A stretch of DNA of 64,000 nucleotides from Phallusia mammillata. Taxonomy: Eukaryota > Chordata > Ascidiacea > Phlebobranchia > Ascidiidae. Positions 1 to 13,200 of this stretch are shown here, piece after piece. The first letter of the stretch is position 1. Every line of letters begins with the position of its first letter. The notes below the pieces were generated by a model that searched no databases, was not told where the DNA came from, and worked only from the letters and a program-made list of their open reading frames with translations. The position numbers and the translations under genes are program-made. Location: NCBI GenBank assembly GCA_003260075.1, contig QLIY01000787.1:1-64000 (forward strand). The letters run 5' to 3'.

Positions 1-476
1 ACGCGACAGGTCAAACATATTGGCAAGAGCAAACAAAACGTGCCTCCCTTATCCAACAACAGTACAGTACATAGATTTAGATTACACCAGTTGCGCGTAC
101 AAAGCTATCGTTCGCGCGTTCCGAGATAGCTCGATACCTGACACACTAAACAACGGAAATAGGAAACAATAGCGTACCCGTATATTGCACGTAGTGACTC
201 ATTGTCGTACTGCTACCACAGGTTCCGTAATCAGCTCGCTGTACAGTGTACAGTTCGCATTGTGATACAGTCTGTGCCTCTAAAGCCGCCCTGCATGAAA
301 ATAGCAAACAAATACAGCACGAGAAACATAGTAGAAGTACCTCAAGTTGTGCCCAATTAGGGATATGCATTTGCTTATCATACAAATCTTTTTTGTTTGT
401 ATCAAAACTTGAAACGTTGGTATAAAAATGTTTGTTTGTTTGTTTCTTCACACATAACATTGGTGTAAAACAGACA
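1..476 (-). repeat. Left arm of inverted duplication (partner 5641-6120)
   Basis: The reverse complement of this segment is nearly identical to 5641-6120, with only a few substitutions and one or two indels. The arm runs off the left edge of the window, so its full length is unknown. The partner arm begins immediately after a 10-nt poly-C run at 5631-5640. Both arms carry the same short open frame, including a possible exon ending at a GT (see 5829-5941). It may be a true inverted duplication, or a contig overlap exposed by a misoriented scaffold join; the second is favoured because of the poly-C junction. Confidence 0.85.
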
Positions 477-1775
477 CTTGTATAGGATTGGTGTAAAAGC
501 TTACAGGAAATAGCTTAAAAAATCAACCAAAACACCAAATTTGTGCCATATTATTAATTTGTGACCAAAGCACAGTCCAATCTGCCTTACAAGCGCTACC
601 AGTGCCCTTTTGTCAATTCTGCAATGTACAAAATAATGGTTTAAATTCATGCACATCTTTGGTATCTATAATGAGATTTTATTCCACTTTAGTTTGGTTG
701 AATATTTGCTATTATTACTTTCCAACAAAGTATAAAAAACATGTGTAAGTAAAAGCTTGTGTACTCAATCTTATAGGACTGTGATCAAAACATTCATACT
801 GGGGGAAGCCTTGAAGCGGCAATGTAGATATTTTTGTGGATATGAGATCACTTAGTACATCATTTTGACAAATTGATGATTGGCATGATGTTATGCAGTT
901 AATCATCTGTCACTGTAATGGCCTGCATTGACATTTATGTGTTTTGTCATACCGCAATTTAACATACATCTGCGGTTAGCTAAATCCTAGCGGCTAAGAG
1001 CGTTTGGTTAGCAAAGGGCAAGGCTGTCAAATGTCTATGACACACACGCCATTTTTACCACAATTTCCCTAAACCTGTAAATGGCTCTATTCATATGACA
1101 ATCATCATAGCCAGCCATTTGACAGCGGTGAGGTATCATATTGCTGACAGCTTTATTTATTTAAGGGAATGTGGTATGTATTACATAGACTATATCAGTC
1201 AGCTTACGTAGACCTGATTAGCATGTTAATAATTATAAATCATAGCGAACAAAGAACACTTCATTAAAGAGGCTCTATGCCTTTAAATATTACACCAGAC
1301 TGATTGCATCATTCCGTTCCATCTAACATCGTGTCACTTTATCTTGTAATGTTACTGATGTAAACCTGTATTAGTACGTATTACAAGAAAATCAGTATGG
1401 AATTGTCATCACACATAAACAAAATTCCCGCAAGGTTTTAAATCATGTAACAACACTACGAAAAATATGTCAAAGTTGTAATGTTAACAAAGATTGTTTT
1501 TTTCCATATTCTACACGACAGATAAAAACCCACTTGTAAAATGTTTTAGCATCTGTGGTTAAACTAGTTGACCTGCGGTTAAACAATACATGATGCAAGC
1601 TGACAAATGACTGCTAAGTGACAGAAATTGTGGTTATTGCGGTTTGAACGTTTCAATTATAAAGTACTGCGAAGATTCAAACTGTCACATTTTCTTCAAA
1701 ACTTGGATGTTCGGTTCAAAATTGGTTTCATCTTTGATTGTTGTGTACGAAACTATTATCAAAATCTTATCTAGA
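477..1775. other. Intergenic, upstream of the protease homologue
   Basis: AT-rich DNA with no frame showing conserved protein features. It precedes the start codon of the protease homologue at 1776. No convincing TATA box, repeat or RNA gene was recognised. Confidence 0.5.
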
Positions 1776-4752
1776 ATGAAACTGCGTTGGCTGATGGTCG
1801 CTGGTTTAGTTTACGCATGGCTTCAAACCACAAATGCTAGCATACTTCAAAAAAAGTAAGTGTCTGTGTTTTTGCCAAGATGATTCAAAAACTTGTTACC
1901 TGAGATGGTGTAGCATTTGTTATGGGGTTGCATGTTTATGTTTGTTACAATATATAAACTGTCGGTTTGAAAATTAACGCCATAATCAGGCAATTCGGTG
2001 AAATTCCTGAAGTAAATAAATGTAAAAGTGTCTTACAAGAATAAAACGTGCTTGAAACGCAGATTCAGTTGTTGAAATAATAGTGTATTTTTTTTGTGCA
2101 GGGAGGTGAAAAGAAATTGGAATGATGTGTGTCCTTCAGGTAACGTTATTTTCTGACAAAGGAAATACAATTAACATTTAATTTATAGCGTGATTAGTAG
2201 GTTTGGATATTGTGCTAGTTTCTACTGATTATAAAGCCGTCTTTAGGTCTCACTATATACGGTATCATAGATATTTACATAGATTTTTTCAACACTACAT
2301 TTAACTCCCAGCTTCTGGCGCAACACACAATATATTTTTTACGTATATAGGTACTCGCATGTCAAGGACAAACGAGGTGGTCATAAATGAAGAATGCCAC
2401 CAATGTGGTGCACACTGTTCCCATGGAAACGAAAGAAAGCGAATCATAAGTACAAATTATTATTTTATGATGGTTTCTATGGGCAAAAAACAAACAAATA
2501 CATTTGTTAACTAAGAGTGGGAAAAGAGCTTGCACATTTCCGCCGTTAATAACATGTATAACCAAGTTTAAATCTAAGAGAAATGGGCTGTTTCCCTACT
2601 TGATGCTTAAAGATGTATTGCAAAAAGCAAGTTTAAGAAGCGCTTAATAAATCCAGTTATTAAACAACAGTGGATACAAAATACCCCCAAATAGTCAAAA
2701 ACATTTTTGTATTGACAGATGGTAAGAACGCATTGAAAGGTGAATTTCCGTGGCATGCGTCAATATTTCAATGGGACTCACAAAACAGTGCTTGGAGGCT
2801 TTTATGTGGAGGAGTGCTAGTCTCACCCCAGTTCGTTCTCACGGCAGCTCACTGTTTCAAGCACATATGCGTTAATGGACAAGGGTTGGTATATAGACTG
2901 TAGTGGTTTGTATTGGTAACCTAAAAGAGTAAATCTTTGCAGTCTGAAAGCAAAATTGTTAAAGCTGGCTATAAACTGAATTTAATACTTCAGACTTTGG
3001 GTTGTGAATTAACCTCTAAACGTACTACACCCAGAAATACCCAGTCCTCTCTAAAGGCAAAATATCGTGTCTCAATCGGCGAGATTCACATCCGCTTAAA
3101 CGAACAAGGTCAAAGAACTGACGAAAGTGGATTGATGCTGTTCGATTCCGTAGAATGCCATGATGACTACAGCGAAAGCGGGAACGGACTGCACAAGTAA
3201 TTATTAGTTGATCTTATTGCATCTTGTACATTCAACTTAGCGAACAACTGCCTGACAAATTGATGCACACACATTTTATTGTTATGACATTTGTTAATAT
3301 ATTTGTAAAGAGGGTAATACCTGAAATTAAAGTATTTTGTCCTTATTGCATTATTCTAGTGATGTGCTTTTATTTGAATGCATTTTTTAGCTTCGACGCT
3401 GCTCTCATCCACTTAACCGAACCCAGCAATCATCCGATCGCATGTATTGGTGCCGACAAGTTTGACGTCACGAACAGCAGGAACTGCTTCGGGATTGGAC
3501 ACGGAAAAACTAATTCGGGTGCGCTTATTTAAAGAACCACGTTTCATTGCATAGATCGTCATGCAAAAAAAAGTTTAAACTGTATTTGTATACCCCGGTA
3601 GATTATGTACCTTCTTATTGCAGGATTCAACGAGAATAAGGTATTAGGAAAATAGTATCATGCAATGACTTGTTGACGCCAATGTGTGTGTGTGTCAAAA
3701 TACATGTATGTGACAACTCGTGTGGTACTAACATAAATCAACACAAACGTGCAGTACTTCTTATGTTGAGCTCACAAGTAGTTTATTTAGTTCCTAAGCA
3801 TAACATATACCCGAACAATTAAGAGCATTTTCAAGCACCTTACTTACAAAAGTTTCTACTAAACCACGCTATAGTTTGCACAAAGTGTTAATATCGGTTA
3901 ATAAAAAACTAATTCATGAAACTAAATGTCGCAATGATCAAGTTGTTTGGCCTGTAGCACATCGTTTTGGAAGTTCCCGTCTTCAGAAAGTGCGCACAAG
4001 TCTGATGAACGTTACAACTTGCCAAACTATTTTTACTGAAGACTTTAGCAAATTTGCCAACGCTCATGCGTGTGCAAGCTCCGAAGGCTTTGGTACCCTG
4101 GTTGGATGCAAGGTAAAAAATATTGAGAGTTTTAAATCCATTCTTTGAGTATTATATTGGTAAACCATTGTAGTTCATTGCCAATTATAAAAAAAGTAAC
4201 AAAAAACAAGGCAAATATAATCATTAAAATATATTATATTCAATAAAAACTGACATGTTATAAACCACTTTTATTTGCAAATTTTATTTCGAAAAATACT
4301 GATTTACTGTGTGTCCCCTTTATGACAGAGCAGACGGTGCAAGGATAAGTCCGTTTTTGAAAGGTTTCTGATTAAGATTGACTTGAATAAAAAATGTAGT
4401 TTTGTGCGCGTTTATTATTTGTGTACGTTTGAACAAAAATACGAAAACTTTGCTTGTCCACCAACACATCTGAAACTAACTATGCCTAAACTCGTTCTGT
4501 TCCCTAAACAAATCTATTTGCTTTTAGCTGGACAGTGGTAGCCCAGTTATCTGCCCACAAGATCCCAATGACTCTACTTCACCGTACGTTGTCCGCGGCC
4601 TGTTTGCAAATATGCTAAGAAACTACGCATGTCATGAGCAAAGAGCCTCGGTTCTAACCAACATGTTCAGTTATGCTTCTCTGTCCCCGGCCACGTGGGT
4701 TGCTTGGCGTATCGACCTCGACCCGTCATCCACATGTGACGACATCTGGTGA
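1776..4752 (+). CDS. Secreted S1-family serine protease homologue (probably non-catalytic), 8 exons
   Basis: Exons: 1776-1855, 2102-2139, 2719-2888, 3057-3196, 3391-3518, 3624-3640 (a 17-nt microexon), 3987-4112, 4528-4752. Phases agree at every junction and the sum is 924 nt (307 aa plus TGA). Residues 1-21 form a signal peptide (MKLRWLMVAGLVYAWLQTTN). The chymotrypsin-fold triad is present: His84 in LTAAHC, Asp145 in FDAALIHL, Ser236 in LDSGSP. A short Cys-containing propeptide (VCPS) could disulphide-bond to the Cys of PIACIG, as in chymotrypsinogen. The IVGG activation motif is missing (SDGKNALKGEFPW instead). The oxyanion-hole Gly193 equivalent is Leu234, and GDSGGP is changed to LDSGSP. 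These changes suggest an inactive homologue; this is inference. The exon 3/4 boundaries are the least certain. An in-frame alternative ATG exists at 1683 or upstream, but 1776 gives the signal peptide. Confidence 0.85.
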
Positions 4753-4850
4753 TGTCATACAGCGATGACGTCAGAACCCTGCACCACCCAACGACGATGA
4801 TTTACCGGCTGTAATGTTATTTTGTGTGTTTTTTGTTTTTTGTACATTAG

Positions 4851-4856
4851 ATTAAA
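4851..4856 (+). terminator. Possible poly(A) signal ATTAAA of the protease homologue
   Basis: The common variant ATTAAA lies 99 nt after the TGA stop of the protease homologue, following a T-rich stretch. No canonical AATAAA lies nearer. Confidence 0.35.
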
Positions 4857-4961
4857 CAAAGCAGACTTGAATTGATTGGCGTGGGCGTACGTAATGTGTA
4901 TGATTATTAAATCGAAATCTCTGTGTAATACATCTATGCCCTAACAAAATAACTCTTACAA

Positions 4962-5427
4962 CAGGGGTGCACATCTTGTAGCTGTATGGCTGCATGCGGC
5001 CGTATTGAAAAGTTTGTGCGGCCGTTAACATGTTTATTAAAATATATGTACTGACGGCCGTGACGTAAATTAAAACTCTTTTGCCAAATATTTTGAATTT
5101 CAAACTGCTCTGGCAAACACATTTTGTGGAACTTAAATGAGTATTACCAGCCTGGTAGCCTTCTGCGTCAGACTTTGTGTGCAAGCACCGCAAAAAATAT
5201 AAATTATGAAGTCACAAACAGCTAGGGTTGATCGTCAAGACTGTTCATCTCAATCTGTACATTAAGTTTAAAATTAATCCAGGATATTTAGGCGCCATTA
5301 GATGTATATATATAAGTATTTCATTACATCAGTAATTTTGAAACACAAGCAAGCCGGCTATTGGCGTTCGTTGGTGAAATAAAGATCGGTGATGCGGCCG
5401 TCATAGCGAAAAGGTTGTGCACCCCTG
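4962..5427. mobile_element. hAT-type MITE, 466 bp
   Basis: The ends are inverted (CAGGGGTGCAC ... GTGCACCCCTG). They are flanked by 8-bp duplications TCTTACAA (4954-4961) and CCTTACAA (5428-5435), 7 of 8 identical. The 8-bp target duplication and the CAGGGGTG terminus are typical of hAT elements. The interior aligns by eye with the element at 62853-63431, so they belong to one family. No transposase is encoded; it is non-autonomous. Confidence 0.8.
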
Positions 5428-5630
5428 CCTTACAACAACGTTTCTGAATTCTTTTCATAATACTAAATGGCAACTATTTCAAATAGCCGCACAAATTTAA
5501 ATTTTGTAACCGATATGAAATCAGATGTCAGATTATGCTTTGAATATTTTTTTCCCATTTGTAATCAAATCCTTTCTGGTGATTCAAACGGAAAGCATTC
5601 ACCAGAATTGTATAACAATACGTGTAATGT

Positions 5631-5640
5631 CCCCCCCCCC
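5631..5640 (+). other. 10-nt poly-C run, probable assembly gap
   Basis: Exactly ten C. The sequence to its right is the inverted copy of 1-476. It is one of fifteen runs that are all C on the + strand; see the findings. Confidence 0.75.
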
Positions 5641-6120
5641 TGTCTGTTTTACACCAATGTTATGTGTGAAGAAACAAACAAACAAACAAACATTTTTATA
5701 CCAACGTTTCAAGTTTTGATATAAACAAAAAAGATTTGTATGATAAGCAAATGCATATCCCTAATTGGGCACAACTTGAGGTACTTCTACTATGTTTCTC
5801 GTGCTGTATTTGTTTGCTATTTTCATGCAGGGCGGCTTTAGAGGCACAGACTGTATCACAATGCGAACTGTACACTGTACAGCGAGCTGATTACGGAACC
5901 TGTGGTAGCAGTACGACAATGAGTCACTACGTGCAATATACGGGTACGCTATTGTTTCCTATTTCCGTTGTTTAGTGTGTCAGGTATCGAGCTATCTCGG
6001 AACGCGCGAACGATAGCTTTGTACACGCAACTGGTGTAATCTAAATCTATGTACTGTACTGTTGTTGGATATGGGAGGCACGTTTTGTTTGCTCTTGCCA
6101 ATATGTTTGACCTGTCGCGT
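5641..6120 (+). repeat. Right arm of inverted duplication (partner 1-476)
   Basis: Reverse complement of 1-476 with few differences. It starts directly at the poly-C run. It contains the open frame with residues SQCELYTVQRADYGTC near 5850-5910. Confidence 0.85.
5829..5940 (+). CDS. Candidate orphan exon, Cys-containing, unrecognised
   Basis: An AG (ATGCAG) precedes a frame reading ALEAQTVSQCELYTVQRADY then GTCGSSTTMSHYVQYTG, followed by a possible GTACGC donor near 5941. An alternative reading starts at an ATG just upstream and encodes a short hydrophobic leader (MFLVLYLFAIF). The same segment occurs inverted in 1-476. It could be an upstream exon of the EGF gene, part of a duplicated gene, or chance. 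No family was recognised. Confidence 0.25.
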
Positions 6121-7235
6121 TTCCAATACTTGCTGCAGGGAATATTATGAAATAAGTGTGTTAGGTTATTTTAATATGTAACTTTGTGAAGAGATAATTT
6201 GTGTAAATGATTGCGATTTTACAGCAGACCTAATTTGAAAAGTCAAAAAGCTTTTGCTGTTTAATGTTTTTTAAACGCAATATAAGAACTTGGCCAATAA
6301 ACCAATATCGCTGCTAAACGTATTACTAGATATCGTTGTTTTTAACTTGAAATGAATTGTTTGTTTGGTTTTTTGCGTTTTGTTTGACATTTAGATCAAT
6401 TTGGACGTGTGCAAAGCTATTTATGTTCACTTTGTAGCACAAAAATAGATTCGATGGCGCGCAAACCGCAACAAGTCAAAGCATTACTCAGTGTAAAGAT
6501 GAGGTCAAACGAGGACCGGTTTGCAAGCTTAATTTCTTTAGGTTTGATCCTGGGAATCCAGACAACATAATATCAATCATCATAACAAATTGCAATGGCT
6601 TTAATTGAACAGAATGTCTGCTTTAACCAAAACACAATTTATCGAAAATAAAATGCAATATTAATGACGGTCGAGCGGTGGAAATTTTACTGCAGTGCCG
6701 TAGTCAAAAAATCAGCGTGCTTACTAACACAGCCATTTTCCCACTAATTTTCCGCATAGTACAAGCAGAAAATCATTATTACCCTAAACTTCAACGTGTG
6801 ATTGTCCCTAACATTAGTTATAACTTACCATTTAATGTTGTAAAGAAGGTTTGCCTTACAAATAATGCGCTATGGAGTTTTGAAATTTATGACTTTTTGA
6901 GACAATTTTGTACCGAATCCTCGGTAGTTTTTTTCCAACTGATGTGCCTTTTGTATGTTTTATCTGTCAAGCAATTTTAGAATGCTTGGTATTGTTCGTT
7001 AAGGTGGAATTTACCCATGTTTTACTCCTAAATTAAAAAAACTAATTTTTGAAATCTTTTCGAAATCTGTAAACAGCAATCCCTGGGTATGCTGATAGAT
7101 TATCTAATGGGGTTGCGAAAACGTTTTTGGTCCTGTCTAGGGTGCCACAAGCCTAAAAAGGTTTTGGCCTTGCCTTTTGTATTTCGTAGTGACTATAACG
7201 AAAAAAAAACGTCCAAGGCAAAACATGTTACGTTC

Positions 7236-10200
7236 ATGTTGATTTTTACAGCTTTAATTGTAATTGTGTATGGTAAGTAAGGTATGATAAAACAGCACTT
7301 GTAGTTTTTTTACATGTCTTATTGTTAATCATATGATTTCGAAAGGCCCTGCAAAAAAATAACTAGTTGCCAATTAACTCTTTGCGTCTAGTTTTGCTGG
7401 GACGTAAAACCACAACGTATTTTTAGGTGGAGTAATGTTATATAGTATTGTTTGGAATTACATGACAACAGACGAAGCGTAAACGAGAGATGTTGAGATT
7501 GGTATGTTTGATCATTGGAGTCTGCTGCCTTCGCATGACTGGTAAGATTTCGTGTTAATTTGTCAGTGGTAAACATGTGTCAAAGGCAAACAACAATCAA
7601 ATTAAAAAAAATAGTATGTCCGTATGGGTACTAAACGCGACGCAAAAATCCATTAAGAGTTGTTTTTAACAACAAAAGCAAGTAAATTGGTCAGTTTTAA
7701 TCGACATAAAGCGATTGAGATATTTGGTTTCGACCACTTTAGGAAATAAGACCTGAAAATTTTGCAAGATGTTGCTCAACGATTTTTTTAAACAAAAACT
7801 TATTGATTGTAAAGATAAAGATTTGAATTGCCCCTTTTTCTCTTGTCACCAGAGTGTTTCACCCAAAAAGGTATGTTGCAATGTGCGTAAAACCCATTTG
7901 TTGAACTCGAAATTCCATTTTATCAATGAAAAAAACATTACTGACCCTTTTTCTGGTTGTTTTGAGCTAATATGTACTTTTCTATGTTTTTTATGAAGAT
8001 GCCATTGATGTGGATCCCTCTACTTTATCAGTTAGCGAAATCCTTGAAATGTCAGCAAAAGTAAATCCCGGAATTGCCCTCACAACAAATGAAAACTGCG
8101 ACGAAGCTTGTGCCCTTATAAACCTACGTAACCTCTGGAAGTTCCTCAAAGAGTTTGCTAATTCTACTGGGTACGAAGCACCGAGTTTGGGAGGTAAATG
8201 ACAGTCTTTATCAAAATACTTTTTGAAACGAATTTTTTTACTCAGGTATATGTCGCATGCCGCAGATTAAGTCACTACATAGCTTTCCTAGTTTACACCC
8301 TTTTGTCTTTTAGGAGTGTGTGTTTCATAATCAGTGTTGTTTAAACAAAATTCTACAGTACACCAATCCCGCAGCCAGGCTGGGTTTAGCACAAGTCCTA
8401 AAGTCAGCAGTCGGAAAGTTTAAGCTTGTCAGAAAATCACCTTACATAACAATATGATATGTTTTATTTAATTTATCGCTTAAATTGTCAACTGAAAAAT
8501 TACATAAAATGTAGTAAACTTTCAAACGTGAAAAAATACCTAAACTTAAAAACTTTGAAGAAAATAACTAAACTTTAAAACTTTAAAACAGATTTCAACG
8601 AATGTCTATCTTACGTTACAAACGATTGTAGCGAGGGCGCCAACTGTATCAACACCCTGGGCCGATACAAGTGTTCTTGCCAGGTCGGCTTCCGTGACTA
8701 TAATGAAACTGTTACACCTGGCTTCTATTGTGTTGGTGAGTTATAAACATCAATGCTACGCAAAATGCCCGTTTTTGTTGATTTAACACCAAAAGAGGTA
8801 GATATCTGGTTAAAAAGGGATCTTGTAATTTTTCGCGCTCTTAAAACATTTAAAAAACTCATAAATGAAGGTTGTAATTCTTTTAGTAAATCATAAAAAT
8901 GTAGCTTGTTTAACTACACACTTTTTGGCATTTTATTTTTGTTGGGTATTCACTACCAATGGTCGCAGAACAATTGAGTTTTGAAAGCTGCGTGTTACGC
9001 GTTAACAGCTTATTTGCGACCCCCAGCGGATAATAACCATCATCGCCAATCAATGGCTTGAACAATCTGAGTAATATATCTCAAAATGCGTTAAAAGTGA
9101 AATTTACATGAAATGTTAAGCTACACTACTATATGTTTTGTATTATTTTGGTTAGTTTTTATCCGTATTATCATTACAACTCTCTGCCATCAGCAACTCA
9201 TTAAGCCTTAACATGATCTTATTTTAACTTTGTGCGACATATAGATATTGACGAGTGTCTGGAAGGAGTTGACGATTGTCATGAAACTCTTGCCACCTGC
9301 CAAAACACACCTGGCTCTTACAAGTGCACTTGCGAACTTGGGTATGAAGGAGATGGCAGGACCTGTACGGATATTGACGAATGTGAAACCAGTAAGTTGG
9401 CTAATTGTGTTATTTTGTGACAAAGGAAATCCTGTAATGCTAAATGTATAGTGGCTGGTTAGCACACAGGGACTTGCTGCAAAACTGAAACAGTGTTCTT
9501 AACATTTTTTCCCTATTCCACCTACCTGCATATATTTTAATGTTATTCTGCTCTCAATCTCATTCTATTGTACTGTACACTCGCACACTACCAAACTAAT
9601 TTCACTACAAAAAAAACAGAGGTAGAAGGTACACCCGAGCCCTAGAATAAATTGATATAAATTTCATTATTACCTTGCATTAGCTCGTTGAAATATTCGT
9701 TACTTGTATTTGTGTGTTGTTTACGCACGACAAATATGCGGCCCTGCAAGCCCGTATAATGCGTCCAAACTATACAGGGACAGACCTTTGTCACAGACAT
9801 GCCCGCTGTACTAATGAAATCGGAAGATACGACTGCACCTGTCTGGAAGGATACACTGGCAGTGGACTGAAATGCACCGACATTAATGAGTGCGAAACTA
9901 ACACAGACACTTGCGATTACGATGCAGTTTGCACCAACAACAAAGGTTTGTTTATTGGTTTAGGCATTAGTGTAACACACAGCTTTCAATTGCTACATTT
10001 GTGTTTCAAACTTGTTGTCTCGCGCAGGTAGTTACGAATGTTCATGTAGAGAAGGCTTTACTGGAGACGGAGAGTGGTGTACTGATGTGGACGAATGTCT
10101 TACGGGACTATGTAATCGCATTCAAGGTTCTGTGTGTAATAACCAACACGGTACATACAGTTGCGACTGTCCGTCGGGATATGAAATGGTAAGCATCTTG

Positions 10201-13200
10201 TTACAATCCTGTCACCCTGCCACGCTACCACCCTGCCGCGCTACCACNGCCACGGTGCCACGCTGCCACGCTGCCACGCTGCCACGCTGCCACCGTGTCA
10301 CTCTGCCACGCTGCCGCACTGCCACCTTGCTATCCTGCCACCCTGTGAACCTGCCACTCTGCCACTGCCATACTGACACCCTGCAACTTTTATATTTACT
10401 ATTTTTTGCAGAAAGATTTTGGACAGCGCCACAAGTGTGTGGATATAGACGAGTGTTCGGCAGCGCAACCAGCATGTCACGATGGTTCAACTTGCGAAAA
10501 CACGGTTGGCGGGTTTGCCTGTGATTGCGGTCCGGGCTTGTACAGCAATGGAACTCAGTGTATTGACGTAAACGAATGTCTTACCAATCCTTGCACAGGG
10601 GACAACAAAATATGCAATAACACAGAGGTATTCTAATAGAATAACTGCAAGACATATGAAATGATTAATATATTTTCATAAATTTATACTGAACCTTATA
10701 GTTTTAGCTGAAACTTACACGTGTCCCGTTAGTTTACTATGATACTTTGTAATAATATTTTACATTTATAGGGTAGTTACACTTGTCCCTGCATGAACGG
10801 TTACCAAGACTCAGGTAGTGGAACTTGTAATAAGATTCCAGATAAGTGTGGGGACACTTGTCAAGGCCAAAACCAATTGTGTTTAGGAAATGAATGCGGC
10901 TGTATCAATGGTAAGAAAAAGCAAAAAAGTAAATGAAAACAGTTAAGCAATAAAACTAATTTATTTAGACAATTTGAAAACTGAATTTAGAATTCTTACT
11001 ACTTTACTCTAACGCCGAAAATTAGGTTTTAAAAACGCTAAAGTAATTTACAAAGTTGGACATAAAGTTGGCCTAAACCCACTTTCTATTTTGTGTAGCT
11101 TTCTTAACCAAGCAGGTTTACATTATCCGGTAAACCCTAAAAAACGTTATTGTTTTACACAACTTTTATCTAGCTACAGGATTTATCTAGCTAAGTGACA
11201 CAGGTACAAAGCTTTCTTAAAAAGATCTATTAGAAAGGGGTTACCAACATGGTATTACAGCCTAACGGTTCCGTTTATTTACTCTCAACTTTTTGTTTCA
11301 GGATACGAATATAATGAAGACGCTTGCACAGACATTGATGAATGCACCTCAGATTCGCCATGTCAAGCTTTTGCTGATTGCGGCAATACCCAGGGAGGTT
11401 TCACTTGTACTTGCAGAACAGGATACACTGAATCAGATCCTGGCCTCTGTGTGGATGAAGACGAGTGTCAACAGGCTCAAAACTGCCCGGACAATTCAAA
11501 CTGCATTAACACTCAAGGTGTATAATTATTCAAGTTACTTAAAACAGTTTGGAGGTTAGCTGGAAGCTACCTTTATTGTTTAGGTCTATAATGGGGTCAA
11601 GTCATAATATGCAATAGTAAACGGTTACATGCCCCCCCCCCACTTAAAACAGTTTGGAGGTTAGCTGGAAGCTACCTTTATTGTTTAGGACTATAATGGG
11701 GTCAAGTCATAATATGCAATAGTAAACGGTTACATGTAACTTAGATGTAAAGCAGAAATCAACCTTCAGTTTATTAGCTTTTTGATTTGTGTATCAGAAC
11801 CGAAGACAAACAAACTTGCTATTGAAAAATGTAAAACAAATATTCAGTATTTTAATCTCTTCAGTGAACCAGTTGCTGGTTTCAGATTATTTTTTTAATT
11901 ACAACGAAAACCTATAGACCGTTATATTTCTCTGTGTGCAATAAAACGTTTATTTTCCACCAGTTTTGTGTACCCTTTAATAACTCTGATCATTAACAAC
12001 AACCACAGTACGCCAGGCAAATTACAGGCGCCATACCGAATCAGCCAGTCCTGGCGTACTGTGATTTGCATATGAGTGTGCTGTGATCGCTTGTCTGCAT
12101 AGACTATAGAGTCTGTAGACGCTTCATGGCTGATCCTAGTTATGAATTTATGTTTATCTTAACATTAACAAGAACATAATTTTATTTAGCCAGTACCAAC
12201 AAGAAAAAACATTTCTCACTCATATGATAATTTTGCAGGAAGTTACCGTTGCGAATGTGTGGGAGGTTACAACATGAGTACATCTCAAGAATGCACTGAT
12301 GTAAACGAATGCAACAGTCAACCCTGCTCTGCCCATGCCACATGTACCAACAACGACGGCAGCTACGCCTGTGCTTGCAACGCTGGGTTTAAAGGCAATG
12401 GTTTTGACTGTGACAACGTCGACGAATGCTACGCTATTGATTTAGGTCGGTGATTTTAACTACGGCTCTTTAGTTTTCTGTTGTCGACCTTCGATGTAAT
12501 GCACATAAGTTATAAAAAATTAATGTCAAGTTTTTACATAGCCTATAATTGTATTTACACTTCTGTCAAATGTTACGAAAACAATGTTTCAAACGGATAT
12601 AAAATATCTGTACTTTGAACTTTACTGTTATTTCTATAAGTAAAAGATAAAAAATAGCAAATCTTTATCATTTACAATCCCAATGTTCTCATTATAAATC
12701 CTTCCAAATGTTCAACTTACCACAAAGAAAATGATTTTAACCGGAATTAGTTGACCTTTTCATCAGCGCGTTCCTACATTTTAAAACATATTAAACACCT
12801 GATGCAAAGTTACATTTTCCATAATAACCTAAAATGTAATTACTGTTCGTTTTTAGACTGTGATAGCAATGCAATGTGCGAAGACACCGTTGGGTCCTAT
12901 ACGTGCACTTGCAACTCAGGTTTCAGCGGTGACGGAAAATCATGCACCGATATCAACGAATGTGACACTTCACGTAAGAACACCCTGTGTTTTTATTTAA
13001 TATTACCCCATGCTGCAATAAACCACTTATAAATTAATCTTTCAGTTAAGTATTTTTTTTTATTAGTTTTTTTTTATACTTTCTTCGAACAAAAATGGGT
13101 CAGAAAAATTGCCTGCGTTAGATATTCCATGTTTTAAATCTCACTGTAAATCAGTACGCCACTGGTCGGTGCACGAAAATGCTTTTGGCGGACTCTCTTA

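Larger units (their letters stand above)
5428..7235. other. Spacer between protease homologue and EGF gene
   Basis: It contains the poly-C junction (5631-5640), the right arm of the inverted duplication (5641-6120), a candidate exon (5829-5940) and otherwise AT-rich sequence with no recognisable coding potential from about 6121 to 7088. An ATG at 7089 is in frame with the EGF gene start and could extend that protein by 49 residues. Confidence 0.5.

Noticed and set aside
4852..5193. 113-codon - strand frame
   Set aside because: Most of it lies within the MITE 4962-5427.
7769..7996. 75-codon + strand frame before EGF exon 2
   Set aside because: It is intronic; the true exon starts at 7999 in another frame with a good acceptor and phase match.
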